Source: Hymenobacter siberiensis (GTDB taxonomy: Bacteria > Bacteroidota > Bacteroidia > Cytophagales > Hymenobacteraceae). From it: a stretch of 64,000 bases of DNA. Shown here piece after piece: positions 9,606-18,296 of this stretch. A program made the translations under genes and the position numbers. The notes under the pieces are model-generated. The model was not told the origin of the DNA. It made no database searches and worked only from the letters and a program-made list of their open reading frames with translations. Location: contig NZ_JAHLZZ010000001.1 of assembly GCF_018967845.1 (NCBI RefSeq), positions 3,968,001 to 4,032,000 on the forward strand, written 5' to 3'. The first letter of the stretch is position 1, and the number at the start of each line of letters is the position of its first letter.

Positions 9606-9644
9606 ATGCAACAAATATTTAACCCACAAGCAGCACCTCCTTAG
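9606..9644 (+). pseudogene. Remnant start of a paralog of the 17289/18297 genes
   Basis: ATG at 9606 opens a 12-codon frame (MQQIFNPQAAPP) ended by TAG. Its leader (AAAACTT block, then TTATTATG) and first codons resemble the starts MKQVFTEEE at 17289 and MKQTITSED at 18297. The rest of the gene is missing. The assignment rests mostly on the shared leader, so it is moderate to low. Confidence 0.35.
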
Positions 9645-9886
9645 TACTAAGAAGTAAGGCATCTGCTACTAGTGAGCGCCTGCTGGCACCTTACCACCGC
9701 AACATGAGCGAAACTTCCCAGCCAGCAATGCTCCTCTCTTGTCAAGCGTGTCAAGAGTAAGGGCTCCTAGTAATTTTTATACCGCCGGCACGGCGAGCGC
9801 CGCATTACCATTTGCTTCTTTTGGATTTGGCTCACGTCATGGGCGCTAACCCACAACTTAATTACTTAAACATCAAAGTAAAATTC
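9645..9886. other. Intergenic stretch
   Basis: About 240 bases between the relic ORF and the gene at 9887. No repeat, terminator or protein-like frame stands out. The longer frame reaching back to 9812 is judged to be upstream untranslated sequence of the next gene. Confidence 0.4.
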
Positions 9887-10228
9887 ATGTCTATTACCAA
9901 ACTCGTGTTCCCCAATCTGCTTGATTTAGCAGCCGCCATTGCTGAGCATAAAAACCATACTGGTTACTACTTAATAGCTATGAAAGAACAATCATTATTT
10001 GTTCTTTCAGATTTCGATGGGCCATCTTACGTTTACGAGGTACCATTATCCGACCTGAAGTACAAGCAGGTGAAAAGTGGATTGAATAAAAGCTTCAACA
10101 GTCCTGATACCCTTGAGGGCTTTACAAAGTTGGTGCTAGCTACACCCAATCCCTATGATTTCATTTCTCTATTCAACCACAGCCTCCGTAGCGAAAAGGT
10201 GGATTTTGTGCTAAAACCAACTCCTTGA
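9887..10228 (+). CDS. Hypothetical protein, 113 residues
   Basis: I chose the ATG at 9887 (MSITKLVFPN) because the 25 residues before it in the same frame lack the composition of the rest. The product is a small soluble alpha/beta protein with no Cys, no signal peptide and no recognised motif. It stands alone on the plus strand between a decayed region and the minus-strand deiminase pair. Codon use is AT-richer than in the right half of the window, in keeping with the island. Confidence 0.55.
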   Translation: MSITKLVFPNLLDLAAAIAEHKNHTGYYLIAMKEQSLFVLSDFDGPSYVYEVPLSDLKYKQVKSGLNKSFNSPDTLEGFTKLVLATPNPYDFISLFNHSLRSEKVDFVLKPTP

Positions 10229-10434
10229 TTTTATCTGCACAATAGGCGCCCCTGTCCGAGGCCAGCTCTGATGACTTCGCGAGTCGAGGATACCGAAGCG
10301 TGGGCAATGGGTGTTTGTCGACCTCACATTGAACCTTTGTGATACGGGCGTTCACCACAGCGGTGGCCGGTGCAAACGAGGACGCGCACAATGAGCACTA
10401 GCTACGTAAGGAGCTGATGGAATGGCCCCTGAAG

Positions 10435-11283
10435 CTATAGAAATACGGCCTTTGACCATGTTACGCAATGAAAAACGCCGCCCTGCTTGGCCACGTCCGT
10501 TCCATCGACTGGGATAATTGAATGGCTCGGGTAAAGCTGCTGCAGGCGTTGTACCACCGCATCGTCTTCGGCTTGTTGATAAGCGGGCACAATCAAGGTT
10601 GTTCCGAGGCGCAGAAAGTTGATGTACTCCCCCACTGCTGACGTGTAAGTAGAATTTCCATAGGGATTATAGGGTAGCGGGACACAGTCGAACCCAGCAC
10701 GGCGTAGCGCAGCTTGTAGGTCTGACCATAACGCTGGTTCATGGCGACGACAATCGTTAATGAGCGCGGTGTAGGGGTCTAGTAACTGTACCAACCCATC
10801 GGCATGGCCCGTAAAGTCATCGGGGTGAGCCGGCACGAGGTCGATGTGGTCGACCTCCAAGGACTCCGCCAATGATGTGAGCAACTGCGCACGCGGCACC
10901 GTGGGATTTTCGCGCAGGACTTTATCGGTCATAATGACCCGACCAAAGCGGCTCACGACATTGCCCCCATCCAGCACGAGTGAGTTGTGTTCAAATGAAA
11001 AACCTAGCCGCTGGACGACCAAGGCGCCGTCGGTAATGGTGGGTTGCCAGCGTTTGGGACGCAGATAGTCGGGGGCGTATCGGAATTGTACCAGCCGGCC
11101 ACTGGCGGTGGGTACGGGCATATAATCCCGAGCCCAAATGTCGCGGGTGCCGGGTAGGGTCGCGACGTCGGCGCCGCCACAGCGCAGGGCGTTGGCGAGT
11201 GCAGTAGCCGTTGTTGGGAACCGCTTGGCTAGGGTATCAGCCAGATATATTTGATTGACCCTATTGGTGGTGCTCACAACCAC
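10435..11283 (-). CDS. Agmatine deiminase family protein (guanidine-modifying fold)
   Basis: A member of the agmatine deiminase / Porphyromonas-type peptidylarginine deiminase family. Visible signatures: TRDIWARDYMPV (residues 46-57), LDGGNV (104-109), the His-containing HADG (about 161-164), and the end motif GGVFHCVTW with the expected catalytic Cys. The family hydrolyses a guanidino group through a thiouronium intermediate. About 282 residues, shorter than the usual 350-residue agmatine deiminases because the N-terminal propeller blade is short. No signal peptide, so not a secreted enzyme. The frame can start at GTG 11283 or GTG 11277; the latter gives a GTGA overlap with the partner gene. 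Substrate unknown: without agmatine-pathway neighbours, a role in modifying arginine in a protein or small molecule is as likely as polyamine synthesis. Confidence 0.8.
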   Translation of the reverse strand: MVVSTTNRVNQIYLADTLAKRFPTTATALANALRCGGADVATLPGTRDIWARDYMPVPTASGRLVQFRYAPDYLRPKRWQPTITDGALVVQRLGFSFEHNSLVLDGGNVVSRFGRVIMTDKVLRENPTVPRAQLLTSLAESLEVDHIDLVPAHPDDFTGHADGLVQLLDPYTALINDCRRHEPALWSDLQAALRRAGFDCVPLPYNPYGNSTYTSAVGEYINFLRLGTTLIVPAYQQAEDDAVVQRLQQLYPSHSIIPVDGTDVAKQGGVFHCVTWSKAVFL

Positions 11284-12287
11284 TGGGGTTTATAGCCCAA
11301 GATGAAGCGCACAGTGTCCGCGTCCATTGCTTGTTGCCGGCAAATGGACTCCTTATAATCGAGCTGCTTCAAATAGCCTTTACCGGCGATGAAGCGGTAA
11401 GGACGGGATGAGTACGGACTTTCGGAATCGTCGCCCAAAAGGTGATTCAGGCCCACGCGCTGCGTACGCCAAGGGGCTCCTATGGGTACGGTTGGCGCCG
11501 GGCTTTCATCCAAGCCAAGGTAGGTTGCGCCATGTACGGCGCTTCCCCAGCTAGCGACCAAGGCTCTAAGGGCAAGCTGTGGACCGCTAATGTATTCCTG
11601 CACTTCAGGCTGTACATCCGTGCGGTCAAGATTAAGCAGTTGGAGCCCGCGGAGAAGTATGCCACCGAAGCTGGCGGTGTCCTGGTCACCAAAAGTCAGG
11701 TCCAAGCTGGTGGCTTGGTTGAAGTACCAATGCAGGTGCTTGAGCTGTTCGGCCCCCTTATGCACGTAAGGGTCTGGGTGGTTGCGGTTGTGATAATAGA
11801 ACTCCAGCTCCGTGATGCGGTAGGTACTGGTTTCCGTTCGGACGACGAGTTGGTGCTGGAGGGTGGTTGCTATTTCCGTAAAGAAAAAGTCAATGTCTTC
11901 TGGCTGCGCCTCATGAATCTGGCGCGTAAGATAATCGAGCCAGTCGGTGGGTCGGGGGCGGGCACGCCGGTCATTTGCCAACAGGTACTCGCTGAACTCG
12001 GCAGCGAAAGGCACATGCTGCTCAATCAGGTAGCGAGTCTTTGGAAGCCGCCCAGCCAAGGCGGTATGATAGTAGTGGCAAATGAATCCCCCTAAATCCG
12101 GGATGTTGGCCACGCGCAACCCTTCCAACAATTGAGGCAGGGTGGCCTGGTCTTTTAACCAACATTCGTCATACAGGAAATAGGTATAGGAGGAAGAAGG
12201 CAATTCGGCCTGAGTGATAACGCGGCTGGCAGGCAGCTTGGTGGCTTTGCCTGCTTCTAGGGCCTGAATTTGGTGGGGTGAACACAT
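11274..12287 (-). CDS. Unknown protein coupled to the deiminase
   Basis: A 337-residue soluble protein that I cannot assign with certainty. The first 150 residues are helical. From about 165 the sequence ITELEFYYHNRNHPDPYVHK, then FGDQDTASFGGILLRGLQLL, resembles a group of Bacteroidota proteins with a His-rich beta barrel-like core, loosely similar to alkyl-base glycosylase folds; this similarity is from memory and weak. Its stop TGA overlaps the start region of the deiminase gene, so the two are very likely co-translated and act together. No terminator separates them. The gene is preceded by about 500 AT-rich bases that may hold the promoter. Confidence 0.6.
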   Translation of the reverse strand: MCSPHQIQALEAGKATKLPASRVITQAELPSSSYTYFLYDECWLKDQATLPQLLEGLRVANIPDLGGFICHYYHTALAGRLPKTRYLIEQHVPFAAEFSEYLLANDRRARPRPTDWLDYLTRQIHEAQPEDIDFFFTEIATTLQHQLVVRTETSTYRITELEFYYHNRNHPDPYVHKGAEQLKHLHWYFNQATSLDLTFGDQDTASFGGILLRGLQLLNLDRTDVQPEVQEYISGPQLALRALVASWGSAVHGATYLGLDESPAPTVPIGAPWRTQRVGLNHLLGDDSESPYSSRPYRFIAGKGYLKQLDYKESICRQQAMDADTVRFILGYKPQWL

Positions 12288-12799
12288 GCGCTTTAGTGGG
12301 GTGAGTAAATGCTAGGTTGCACAACATTACCGCGAGAAAACACCCCTTCCTAACATAATGTGAATAATACTATAATTACTTAAATACTTGTTTTTATAAT
12401 ATTTATAATCGCTGTTAATGCTACAATAGCAATCACAAACTAATCACGTGTCTTCTGTGCAGTTCATTGTCACGCGTACTTGGACCACGCAGTTATTGTA
12501 ATATCAAACAAGCAAAAACCGTGGGCAGTAACGCAGACTTTCGCTCAGGATGGCTTCGTTGTTGCCCGGTACCTCGGCGTGCAGCCAGTTTTGTGCACCT
12601 GTGGCACGGCATGGTCGAGCAAGGAATCATCGCAGACCGCCTGCTCACTGCTGTAGCCTTGCCTAGCACCAACTGCCTATGCAATTGATTCAACTGGAAC
12701 GGTTCTGATTTTATGTTTCATGCCCTAAACGGTGTTGAGAACCTATAAGCGAGACTAAATGCTATGGACATTGCCCGCCGAGGTTAACCCGACGACGTG
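12288..12799. other. Intergenic stretch with AT-rich promoter region and eroded coding traces
   Basis: About 510 bases. The first 150 are very AT-rich (TTTTTATAATATTTATAATC near 12391) and probably hold the promoter of the minus-strand operon. From about 12520 a plus frame reads TFAQDGFVVARYLGVQPV, similar in style to the start of dioxygenase-like proteins, but it stops at once. This is not enough to call a gene. Confidence 0.35.
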
Positions 12800-13202
12800 A
12801 TGAATGACGAATGGCACTTTCTACCTCCTTCGCTGCTGGCGTGCGAAGACGCTGTGCTGCTACAATACCTGTCGCGTAAGTTGTTTAATGTATTTACACT
12901 ACAGCCGAGCCGCACCTCTTGAAAGCCGACGTACTCGACCGTTTCGTCAAAATTTGGGACCGCACCCCCGACCATACAGCCAGGAGCAAAAGCCCCGGCT
13001 CCCTGACACCGGCTAGCTGCAAACCGTCACATTTGCGCAAGTCATTCTACCCGGCCGGAACACCGATTTAACCCGCATTACTGAGAATACTCAACTACAC
13101 GAGCGGCTGCTGGCTTACCTCGCCTCGTTAATAAAGCAGATGTATGTGACTGAGCGTAACACCAGCGTAGGACCAGACAGTGTTAGTAAATTTCTGATGT
13201 AG
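12800..13202 (+). pseudogene. Decayed gene of unknown function in three frames
   Basis: Three plus-strand pieces follow one another in different frames: MNDEWHFLPPSLLACEDAVL from 12800, then LKADVLDRFVKIWDRTPDH near 12919, then LQTVTFAQVILPGRNTDLTR from 13017, ending with a stop at 13200-13202. Each piece has protein-like composition, and the last is 61 codons long with helical character. The pieces look like one gene with two frameshifts and stops. I do not recognise the ancestor. Confidence 0.45.
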
Positions 13203-13364
13203 AATGTTAAAACCTAAAAATAATAATATAATCCTACTATATTTGCAGCTCTTATTACTGGGGTAAGTTAGCTATTATTGCTTTTAGAGCTTCCAGCTAT
13301 GCTCTATTTACAAAGGCAAAGGGTTAAAAAAACTGCCATAGTCAATTTGCTGAAAACTAATCTC

Positions 13365-14399
13365 ATGAAACTTATAATTGGTTTAATACTGGTACTTTCT
13401 TCTTCGGCATCCGCTCAGGTTGTGAAGCAATTCAATGGACCATTAGATAATGGAACGGGTACTTATCAATATTATGAAAATGATGACTACAAACGTATTT
13501 TTCATGGAAAATACTTATATAAGGGAGATAGCAACCGTACGTTAGTTGAAGGGTCCTTTGTTGATGATAAGCGTAACGGATTATGGCATTTTCGATATGA
13601 TGAGAGTTCACCAACCGGAACTGTCACCGATATTTATAAGAACTACCTCAATGGCAAATTGCATGGTAACTGCTTATATCAAAAGGTATCAAAAGCAACC
13701 GCTAAGACACTTATAAAATATTCTTCTAAGTTTGAGGACAATATTCAAGTAGGCCAAATCTCTCTTGAATCTAATGATGATTATGAGTTTGGGACATTAA
13801 ATATTACAGCATTCCTCAACGATAATGGAGTGTTTGAGGGACCTGCGTTTATAAAGTATAGCTCCTTCAGCAGTAAATGGCGAACCTATGAGGATAAGAT
13901 TAATTATAGTAACGGAATCATGACATCACGGGTGTATAGAGACGTTACTGACGGTGAGGTATTTATGAATATAAAGCGAGATACACTTGTAAAATATATA
14001 AGGAAAAACTATGATTATGCTACAAACCAGGCAACAATTCCATTTCTAAAGTACCAGCCTTTAAAGGGCAGTTCTCGACTTTATAAGCCCTACGTTAATA
14101 TAACGGGTACTAGTGACACTTATATCATTCCGGATGGGAGCTTCACTTATTGCGGGAAAACAGCACCTGCTGAAGGAGATTTTGTTACAAATAAGGTATT
14201 CACAATGAAGGTAATGCCATCCGAAATCACAAACAATCAACATTACCCTCAAAGAATAGAATACTGGTTAAATTTTTGGCATAATGAGTGCGAATTTGGG
14301 TCTAGTGACTCATTTCGTAAGCCTCCTGAGTACTGTAAAGGTGTTGAGCCCTCAAAATTTGAACCTGAAAGGGTGATATTACAACGTTCAGAATACTAG
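13365..14399 (+). CDS. Secreted MORN-repeat-like protein
   Basis: I chose the ATG at 13365 because it begins a clear signal peptide (MKLIIGLILVLSSSASAQ); the 29 residues before it in the open frame would bury this. The 344-residue product then has repeated motifs such as GTYQYYEND, GSFVDDKRNGLWHFRYD and NYLNGKLHGNCLY, the pattern of MORN / YwqK-type repeats that form a beta-sheet solenoid. Such proteins are exported or periplasmic in Bacteroidota; their role is unknown. The coding sequence is notably AT-rich compared with the right half of the window, which suggests transfer. It stands alone between decayed DNA on both sides. Confidence 0.65.
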   Translation: MKLIIGLILVLSSSASAQVVKQFNGPLDNGTGTYQYYENDDYKRIFHGKYLYKGDSNRTLVEGSFVDDKRNGLWHFRYDESSPTGTVTDIYKNYLNGKLHGNCLYQKVSKATAKTLIKYSSKFEDNIQVGQISLESNDDYEFGTLNITAFLNDNGVFEGPAFIKYSSFSSKWRTYEDKINYSNGIMTSRVYRDVTDGEVFMNIKRDTLVKYIRKNYDYATNQATIPFLKYQPLKGSSRLYKPYVNITGTSDTYIIPDGSFTYCGKTAPAEGDFVTNKVFTMKVMPSEITNNQHYPQRIEYWLNFWHNECEFGSSDSFRKPPEYCKGVEPSKFEPERVILQRSEY

Positions 14400-14459
14400 C
14401 AGGCGTTATACACTTGAGAGCAAATTAAGGCCGGTGGCTTTGGAGAGTATGAGTCTCAC

Positions 14460-15075
14460 AAAGGCAAACTAGAAGAATTGCTGTAAATGAGAGCTAGTCG
14501 TTCGTTGTCACGGGCCAACCGTTTATAGCTGGCGCTCTAACTTAGGCTACCTTCTGCGCCCGGGCGGCGGGGCAGTAGCACGAAGCTGCGTTTAACTTGC
14601 CGCGACTTAACGACTTTCAGGTCGATGCCGTGGGTTTGAGTAGCTTGGGACGGCACTTAGCCGGTTACCCTTGGTCCGCATAGGCCGGCCTTAAGCTAGC
14701 TGTACTTCCTGCGCCTGGAAGGCCACCTAGGCGCGGTCCTGTTCATTGTTTGGCGGAAGTGAGCACTGTTGCCAGCAGGTGGGCCGAAGTGTTCACCGCC
14801 ACGTGTACCATTCCACCCTTGCACCGCTTAGCCCCGTCGTGACCCTTTAAGAGCCGTTTTCGGGCGTGCTCTACAGCGGCGCGAATAAAAGATGAGGGAG
14901 CTGGGGCCGGCTGGCCGTAGTTCGTTCAGCCGGAGCACTTGGCGCAAATCGTCGGTCAGCGCCTCGAACACGCGAGTATCACGCCAGCGGGCCTACTGCT
15001 GGTAGCACCTAACCTACGGCGGCAAATCATGCGGCAAATAGCGCAACAAATAGCCTGTGCGCACGACGTAACCTA
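14460..15075 (-). pseudogene. Decayed IS5-family transposase
   Basis: Translating the minus strand gives an IS5-family transposase in several frames: YVVRTGYLLRYLPHDLPP near the start, RWRDTRVFEALTDDLRQVLR, then LRPAGPSSLIFYSRRC (the normal form has LDSRT with the first catalytic Asp, lost here), GHDGAKRCKGGMVHVAVNT, and at the end THGIDLKVVKSRQVKRSFVL with LLPRRPGAEGSL and RLARDNERL. Stops, frameshifts and a deletion between the middle and the end make it clearly dead. The order and motifs leave little doubt about the family. No terminal repeats were located. Confidence 0.75.
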
Positions 15076-15607
15076 TAGCAATATTTCGCTCACAAGGTTA
15101 TAACACCATCCACACGTGCGACGATACTTGGATGGGCATGGCACCAGCGTAATGTCACGTGTTGGGACAAAAAAGGCCAGAATGCTCGGCTTGGCACGTT
15201 GCATTAAGCTCATCGGACCGTAGCCTGCATATGTCACCATGGACATGCTCCACCCATTTGGCGACAACGTCCTCTGAAGAAGTAAAAGCGGATTCGTAGC
15301 CGCGAATGGTGGGTTCCAACTCACGGTTGGGGGTTCCCGCAAATACCATGACATGGGAAGCAGTAGAATGCAAGGACTTGATTTTGGGTAAGAAAAGAAT
15401 TAGCGCTCCTGCGAGAACTCACGCGCTTCCTTATTGCCCGTCGCAGTTCAGGATAAAAGCATCCTATATAGGGAAAGTTATAAAGGGTAGTATTACCGAT
15501 ACGGAAGGAAGAAGTAGGAATGAAGAAAGAAAAAAACCATTGAAACGTTACATATGATGAGTCACGAGCCTGCGCCCCAAGTGCAGGCAAAAAAAGTAAA
15601 GAATGGC
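15076..15607. other. Intergenic stretch with one weak minus-strand ORF
   Basis: About 530 bases. A minus-strand frame (15373 to 15155, 72 residues, MHSTASHVMVFAGTPNRELE...) has a fairly natural composition and may be a small gene or the end of a decayed one; another frame continues protein-like to 15073. Neither is recognised. Sequence becomes AT-rich after 15470, leading into the promoter block. Confidence 0.3.
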
Positions 15608-15639
15608 AAAAACTTTATGAAATTCTGCGATATAATATA
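15608..15639 (+). promoter_or_regulatory. Promoter-like block, copy 2
   Basis: AAAAACTTTATG, then after a total of 15 bases from ACTT the hexamer TATAAT within GATATAATATA. The same block occurs at 17221 and 18230 with identical spacing. It lies about 300 bases upstream of the polymerase-like gene at 15948, implying a long leader. The consensus differs from the usual Bacteroidota promoter (TTTG / TAnnTTTG), which makes the conservation more striking. Confidence 0.5.
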
Positions 15640-15910
15640 CGTGGGCCAAGCATTTATGCGAAGCGCCTGCATAAGAAGAAATCAAAAACCAATCAAGGCA
15701 AATAACATTATTAACAACATTTTAACTACCTAAATAAAGAGCTTACTTTCTTCATTTCCCATGATGAAAGTTGATGCGAACTTGGTGAACGGGACGCTTC
15801 CACCCCTTCCACTCAATCCAGATGCAAGGGGATGTCAGGAATCGGCACACTTGTTAAAATACTACCGTTGAACTATCAAAACCCCAGGCACCGCACCGAT
15901 ATCCGCGGCT

Positions 15911-15929
15911 GCAATGGCGTTTCCATTGC
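15911..15929 (+). other. Short hairpin in the leader of the polymerase-like gene
   Basis: GCAATGG and CCATTGC form a 7-bp stem with a 5-base loop, ending 18 bases before the ATG at 15948 and followed by a run of A. It lacks a T tract, so it is not a normal terminator. It could affect translation of the downstream gene. Confidence 0.3.
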
Positions 15930-15947
15930 CTTAAAAAAACAAAACTC

Positions 15948-17255
15948 ATGCATACATTATATCAAATAAATACAATAAGTTTTCAGACACTGCTTGAAAA
16001 AGATGGAAATTCACCCACATACATCAAAAATAACATATGGAAATACTACTACGTGCTGACTTACGTGTTGAACAAGCGGCGTTATACCACCTTGAAATCG
16101 GGATGGGTAAAAGTTAGCACGCAGCGACTGAAGCATGAATTAGGGAACAGTAAGATGGCCGGCAAAAACTGCTGGTTCGTGGACCGTATTCGCAAAGACC
16201 TGAAGCGATGGAATATCATCCTCAGCAAATACAAGAACAACGTAGGCAGCAACGGAACCCGAACCCGAACCTCCCTTGCCAAGGTATTGGACGAAGTGGC
16301 TTTGCGCGGCTGGTCGGAATGGGTACCGAACAGGGCGATTACGCTTAAGCAGACTTCTGCACCAATTACGGGAGTATATGCCTCAATTCGCCGAAGTCTT
16401 TCCCTCGTAAACATAGACTTCCCCGCAGCGTTGGGGTATGCCGAGGACGCAAAAGCCGCGGGAATGTCCCTTCCAAACAAGTTGCGCGGCTGGTGGCTAG
16501 AAACAAATCGTGTGGTGAACGAAGAAGTACACAGTAGCTGGACCTCGGCCATTAATGCCATTCAGCGGGGCCAGTACGAAGTCCATGTGGAGTTTGGAAG
16601 CAGTGGCCGGGTGTACACGTTCATCACCAACTTTCCCAAAGCGTTGAAAAGTTTCTTGAGCATCAATGGCATGTCCCTGTGGCAATTGGACTGCGCCAAC
16701 TCACAGCCATTGTTGTTTGCCTTGTATTTGAAACGCCATTACACCGTACTTACCAGCGACATGCAGCACTACCTGGAGTTGGTGCAGAACGGAGAATTTT
16801 ATTCCTACATCAAAAACCTGCTGACTTTTTATCGCTTAAAATTTGATGAAGCGACGTTCAAAGGCGAGTTTTTTGCTAAAATCTTCTTCAGCCGAGAAAA
16901 AGTTTTTGGCCGGTGGCGCACCCTTTTCCACCACTTTTTTCCGGCCGTTTCAGCGGCTATCCTTGAAGTAAAGGGTGCCATCCCCTACCGCGTTGCTGGT
17001 GACCCTCGACGGCTCTCGGCACAGTTGAGTCTATTGGAGAGTGAAATCATGATTGATGGTGTCGCGCGCAGACTATACGAGCAAAATCTGTACGGTTTCG
17101 TGACAGTCCACGATGCTATTCTCACTACACAAGACGACGGCATGGTGGCCGTGGTTTATAACATGATGCTCGAGGAATACGCGAACTACGGCCTGCGCCC
17201 GAAAATAAATTTAGAAAGTTTAAAACTTAACGAAATCCACGGATATAATATGTAA
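15948..17255 (+). CDS. Putative polymerase-like (family A palm-like) protein with N-terminal winged-helix region
   Basis: A 435-residue protein of no family I can name. Residues about 30-95 (WVKVSTQRLKHELGN, then VDRIRKDLKRWNIIL) look like a winged helix as in replication initiators. The second half shows three blocks in the order of a family A / phage RNA polymerase palm: LDCANSQPLL at 247-256 (like DYSQIELR, Asp248), a Lys/Phe-rich helix at 304-331 (possible motif B), and TVHDAIL at 386-392 (like motif C, HD at 388-389), preceded by the helix SLLESEIMIDGVARRL. This is an inference from motif order; no search was run. No exonuclease domain is present. Followed after 33 bases by an unrelated small gene whose promoter-like block overlaps this gene's last codons. 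Could be the replicase of a plasmid-like or satellite element. Confidence 0.55.
   Translation: MHTLYQINTISFQTLLEKDGNSPTYIKNNIWKYYYVLTYVLNKRRYTTLKSGWVKVSTQRLKHELGNSKMAGKNCWFVDRIRKDLKRWNIILSKYKNNVGSNGTRTRTSLAKVLDEVALRGWSEWVPNRAITLKQTSAPITGVYASIRRSLSLVNIDFPAALGYAEDAKAAGMSLPNKLRGWWLETNRVVNEEVHSSWTSAINAIQRGQYEVHVEFGSSGRVYTFITNFPKALKSFLSINGMSLWQLDCANSQPLLFALYLKRHYTVLTSDMQHYLELVQNGEFYSYIKNLLTFYRLKFDEATFKGEFFAKIFFSREKVFGRWRTLFHHFFPAVSAAILEVKGAIPYRVAGDPRRLSAQLSLLESEIMIDGVARRLYEQNLYGFVTVHDAILTTQDDGMVAVVYNMMLEEYANYGLRPKINLESLKLNEIHGYNM
17221..17252 (+). promoter_or_regulatory. Promoter-like block, copy 3
   Basis: TAAAACTTAACG, then TATAAT 15 bases after ACTT, inside the last codons of the polymerase-like gene and ending 37 bases before the ATG at 17289. 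Its overlap with coding sequence shows that the block is selected as a signal and not only inherited with spacer DNA. Confidence 0.5.
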
Positions 17256-17288
17256 GAAAATTACCCTGTCACATAAACTCAAATTATT

Positions 17289-17822
17289 ATGAAACAAGTA
17301 TTTACCGAAGAAGAAACGGAGTGGTTCCAGCAAAATGCCGATTCCGGCTTTCCCTATGAAGACGAGAGCTACGAGCTGGTGAATGGAAACACGGTCATGT
17401 ACGTACCATTCCATGACTTAAGTGAAGTGATTGCTGTAGTTCACGTCACAACCATAGATGAAATCGTCGCTGAGATGACATACCGACTACATAAGTTTAC
17501 GCTTGAGCTGTTTACTCAGGCGGACCCTCGGGATTTAGCAACCTTTTGGAGTTTTTCAAATTGGAGCGTCGCTCCGATTGACCAACTCTACATGATAGGG
17601 GGAAGTTGGCTTAGCAAAGGTGGAACCCTATCAACGGATTACCGGTGCTGCATGAGCAGAGAGCTTTTCGTAAGCATTTCCTCGTGCTTTCCCGAAACAT
17701 ACATCGATGAATATGACGAGGCGGGACAAAAAGAAATGCTCCGCGAACTTCGCCTTGTTCACCGAAACCGCAAACTGGATGTGCTGTTGGCTCCATCAAT
17801 TCAAGCGACCACGGCAACTTAA
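17289..17822 (+). CDS. Small acidic protein, paralog 1
   Basis: A 177-residue protein starting MKQVFTEEETEWFQQNADS. It is a clear paralog of the product of 18297-18818: both share the opening EW(F/Y)QQN, the central FWSF..W.V.PI..(L/I)Y...GSW and the block DY(R/K)CCMS(R/K)ELF with two adjacent Cys near residue 120, then an RLV end. Acidic, soluble, no signal peptide. Family not recognised. Tandem paralogs with the same promoter-like block behind a polymerase-like gene suggest one functional unit; antitoxin, immunity or replication-accessory roles are all possible and none is shown. Confidence 0.65.
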   Translation: MKQVFTEEETEWFQQNADSGFPYEDESYELVNGNTVMYVPFHDLSEVIAVVHVTTIDEIVAEMTYRLHKFTLELFTQADPRDLATFWSFSNWSVAPIDQLYMIGGSWLSKGGTLSTDYRCCMSRELFVSISSCFPETYIDEYDEAGQKEMLRELRLVHRNRKLDVLLAPSIQATTAT

Positions 17823-18229
17823 GCATCGCGACTCGGGCATCAAAGGAAGAGCAAGCTAATTACAAGGGTTGGAATGGGACCAGTAAAAGACTATGGCTTC
17901 TTCAACATTTACTGCAGTTCCACAATGCCAGGTGAAAGCCAGTTTTTATTGCTGAAATAATCTCTGGCATTAATGCCGCTCGAACGCCAGGCGTTGCGGC
18001 CGTACTGTCATAGTGTTTGGAGTCGCGTCTAGCGTGGGTCTGCCAAAAGTTTCAGTAAAGCGCATACCAACGGGTTTGCTTTTGGGCCTTGGCAGGGTCC
18101 GACTCCACTGTCCACTCCATCGACTCACAGCAACTTGGCAGTACCAGCAGACGAAGGATTACGCATTTGCTGGCACGCGGCAGGAACAATGGGTTTAGGG
18201 GTTGGCCCCAAAAAATAAAACTCGAATGT

Positions 18230-18261
18230 TAAAACTTTATAAAAATGAGGGATATAATAGA
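18230..18261 (+). promoter_or_regulatory. Promoter-like block, copy 4
   Basis: TAAAACTTTATA, then TATAAT exactly 15 bases after ACTT, followed by AGATAG. It lies about 40 bases upstream of the ATG at 18297. The rest of the 470-base gap before this gene (17823-18229) has no recognisable gene; a short frame at 18013 looks like chance. Confidence 0.5.
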
Positions 18262-18296
18262 TAGAAATCTAGACCCTACTTTAAAAACAACGCATT

